Shown here piece by piece: positions 63,632 through 64,000 of a stretch of 64,000 nucleotides of DNA (position 1 is the first letter of the stretch; every line of letters starts with the position of its first letter). Below the pieces are notes generated by a model. That model did no database searches, was not told the DNA's origin, and was given only the letters and a program-made list of their open reading frames with translations. A program made the translations under genes and the position numbers. The stretch is from Pleionea sediminis (GTDB taxonomy: Bacteria > Pseudomonadota > Gammaproteobacteria > Enterobacterales > Kangiellaceae), in NCBI RefSeq assembly GCF_007570825.1, contig NZ_SUNB01000002.1, positions 496,001 through 560,000 of the forward strand, written 5' to 3'.

Positions 63632-64000
63632 TTAACTATTGGCAACCTTCTTTTTTAATGCCTCAAGTTCTTGATCAAGTCTCTCATTGGTAACGAGCTC
63701 ATCAATTTCACTTTTCAGGTTTGAGTTTCTCCCTAGGTCTAATGCCTCAACCTCAGCTTCCATTTGATCCATTTTTCGTTCAAAGGCCTCAAACTTTTCA
63801 AACGCTGAATCAAGATTAGGCCGGTAAATTTGTTGCTTAATCTCTTTTTGCTTGGTTAAAGTTTCGTGTCTCAATAACATGGAGTCTCTTCTACAAATAG
63901 CTTCATCAAGTTTTGACTGCAATCGAGAAACATCTTCTTTCAGGCTTTCTAACGCATTATCAAGCTCAAGCATTTCTTTTTTCTGCACATCAATCCGTTG
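63632..64000 (-). CDS. pspA: Phage shock protein A, 3' part (cut by window edge)
   Basis: PspA is a membrane-binding ESCRT-III/IM30-type protein that protects the inner membrane and inhibits PspF. At least 123 C-terminal residues are inside the window, all predicted coiled coil. They align well with E. coli PspA: DSMLLRHETLTKQKEI with ARQQALMLRHQ, and EKFEAFERKMDQMEAEVEA with ARFESFERRIDQMEAEAES. The reading frame continues upstream through QRIDV without a stop at 64000, so the GTG at 63988 is not the true start. It is followed by pspC after 44 bases. Confidence 0.93.
   Translation of the reverse strand, partial: QRIDVQKKEMLELDNALESLKEDVSRLQSKLDEAICRRDSMLLRHETLTKQKEIKQQIYRPNLDSAFEKFEAFERKMDQMEAEVEALDLGRNSNLKSEIDELVTNERLDQELEALKKKVANS

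Noticed and set aside
1-64000. Mobile elements, prophage, CRISPR arrays, toxin-antitoxin or tRNA genes
   Set aside because: No transposase, integrase, direct-repeat array or cloverleaf was recognised by reading; the window is a conserved chromosomal core.

Overview
The window is a stretch of chromosome from an AT-rich gammaproteobacterium. Every protein resembles gammaproteobacterial core genes. The order mraZ - rnpB - rsmI - lpoA - yraN - SIS - BON - sspB - sspA - cytochrome bc1 - rpsI - rplM, and the order secA - M23 peptidase - dciA - lpxC, are as I remember them from Pseudomonas. The ampDE / nadC / pilin / coaE / zapD / yacG / mutT / secA block matches the pattern known from E. coli and relatives. 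AT-richness, type IV pili and a K+-dependent type membrane pyrophosphatase suggest a marine, Kangiella/Aliikangiella-like member of the order Oceanospirillales. That placement is inference, not proven by the sequence. I see no insertion sequence, prophage, CRISPR array or tRNA.

Layout. 1-3 kb: a possible gene start running off the left edge, an EamA/DMT permease and an HDOD-PP2C signalling protein. 3-9 kb: the pyruvate dehydrogenase operon aceE-aceF-lpdA (minus strand). 9.4-13.2 kb: ampD-ampE and a large DUF1631 protein. 13.7-21.2 kb (plus strand): nadC, a type IV pilus locus (two tandem pilins behind a sigma-54-type promoter, then pilB, pilC, pilD), coaE, zapD and yacG. 21.2-25.5 kb: mutT, secA and an active-site-intact M23 peptidase, then dciA on the plus strand. 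26-44 kb: a complete, tightly overlapped dcw cluster reading leftwards, mraZ-rsmH-ftsL-ftsI-murE-murF-mraY-murD-ftsW-murG-murC-ddl-ftsQ-ftsA-ftsZ-lpxC, with a consensus-like promoter and three 10-bp-phased MraZ-type boxes in front. 44.3-49 kb: RNase P RNA, rsmI, and on the plus strand lpoA, yraN, a SIS protein and a BON lipoprotein. 49-54 kb: rplM-rpsI, petABC and sspAB. 54.2-59.6 kb: an H1-tail/HU chimera, a TonB-like protein, an Hpt/HD-GYP-like fusion, a membrane pyrophosphatase and soluble pyrophosphatase. 59.7-64 kb: an ECF sigma / membrane anti-sigma candidate / DUF4097 operon, DUF2333, a copper chaperone, pspC, and the 3' part of pspA cut by the right edge.

How it fits together. Most of the window builds and splits the envelope. 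dcw makes peptidoglycan precursors and the divisome, LpxC commits to lipid A, ZapD bundles FtsZ, LpoA activates PBP1A-type synthase, AmpD recycles muropeptides, and SecA exports envelope proteins. PDH, bc1 and the two pyrophosphatases supply acetyl-CoA, ion gradients and phosphate balance. Envelope-stress genes (psp, ECF sigma operon, DolP-like BON protein) lie around them.

Most genes are ordinary and highly conserved, and I found no wholly novel system. The items most worth a second look are the ECF sigma/DUF4097 operon, the psp locus lacking pspB, the H1/HU chimera, the Hpt/degenerate HD-GYP fusion, the dual pilins with an intervening terminator, and the regulatory DNA of mraZ and lpxC. Several starts were moved downstream from the longest open frame because a good ribosome binding site and family length support the shorter form.
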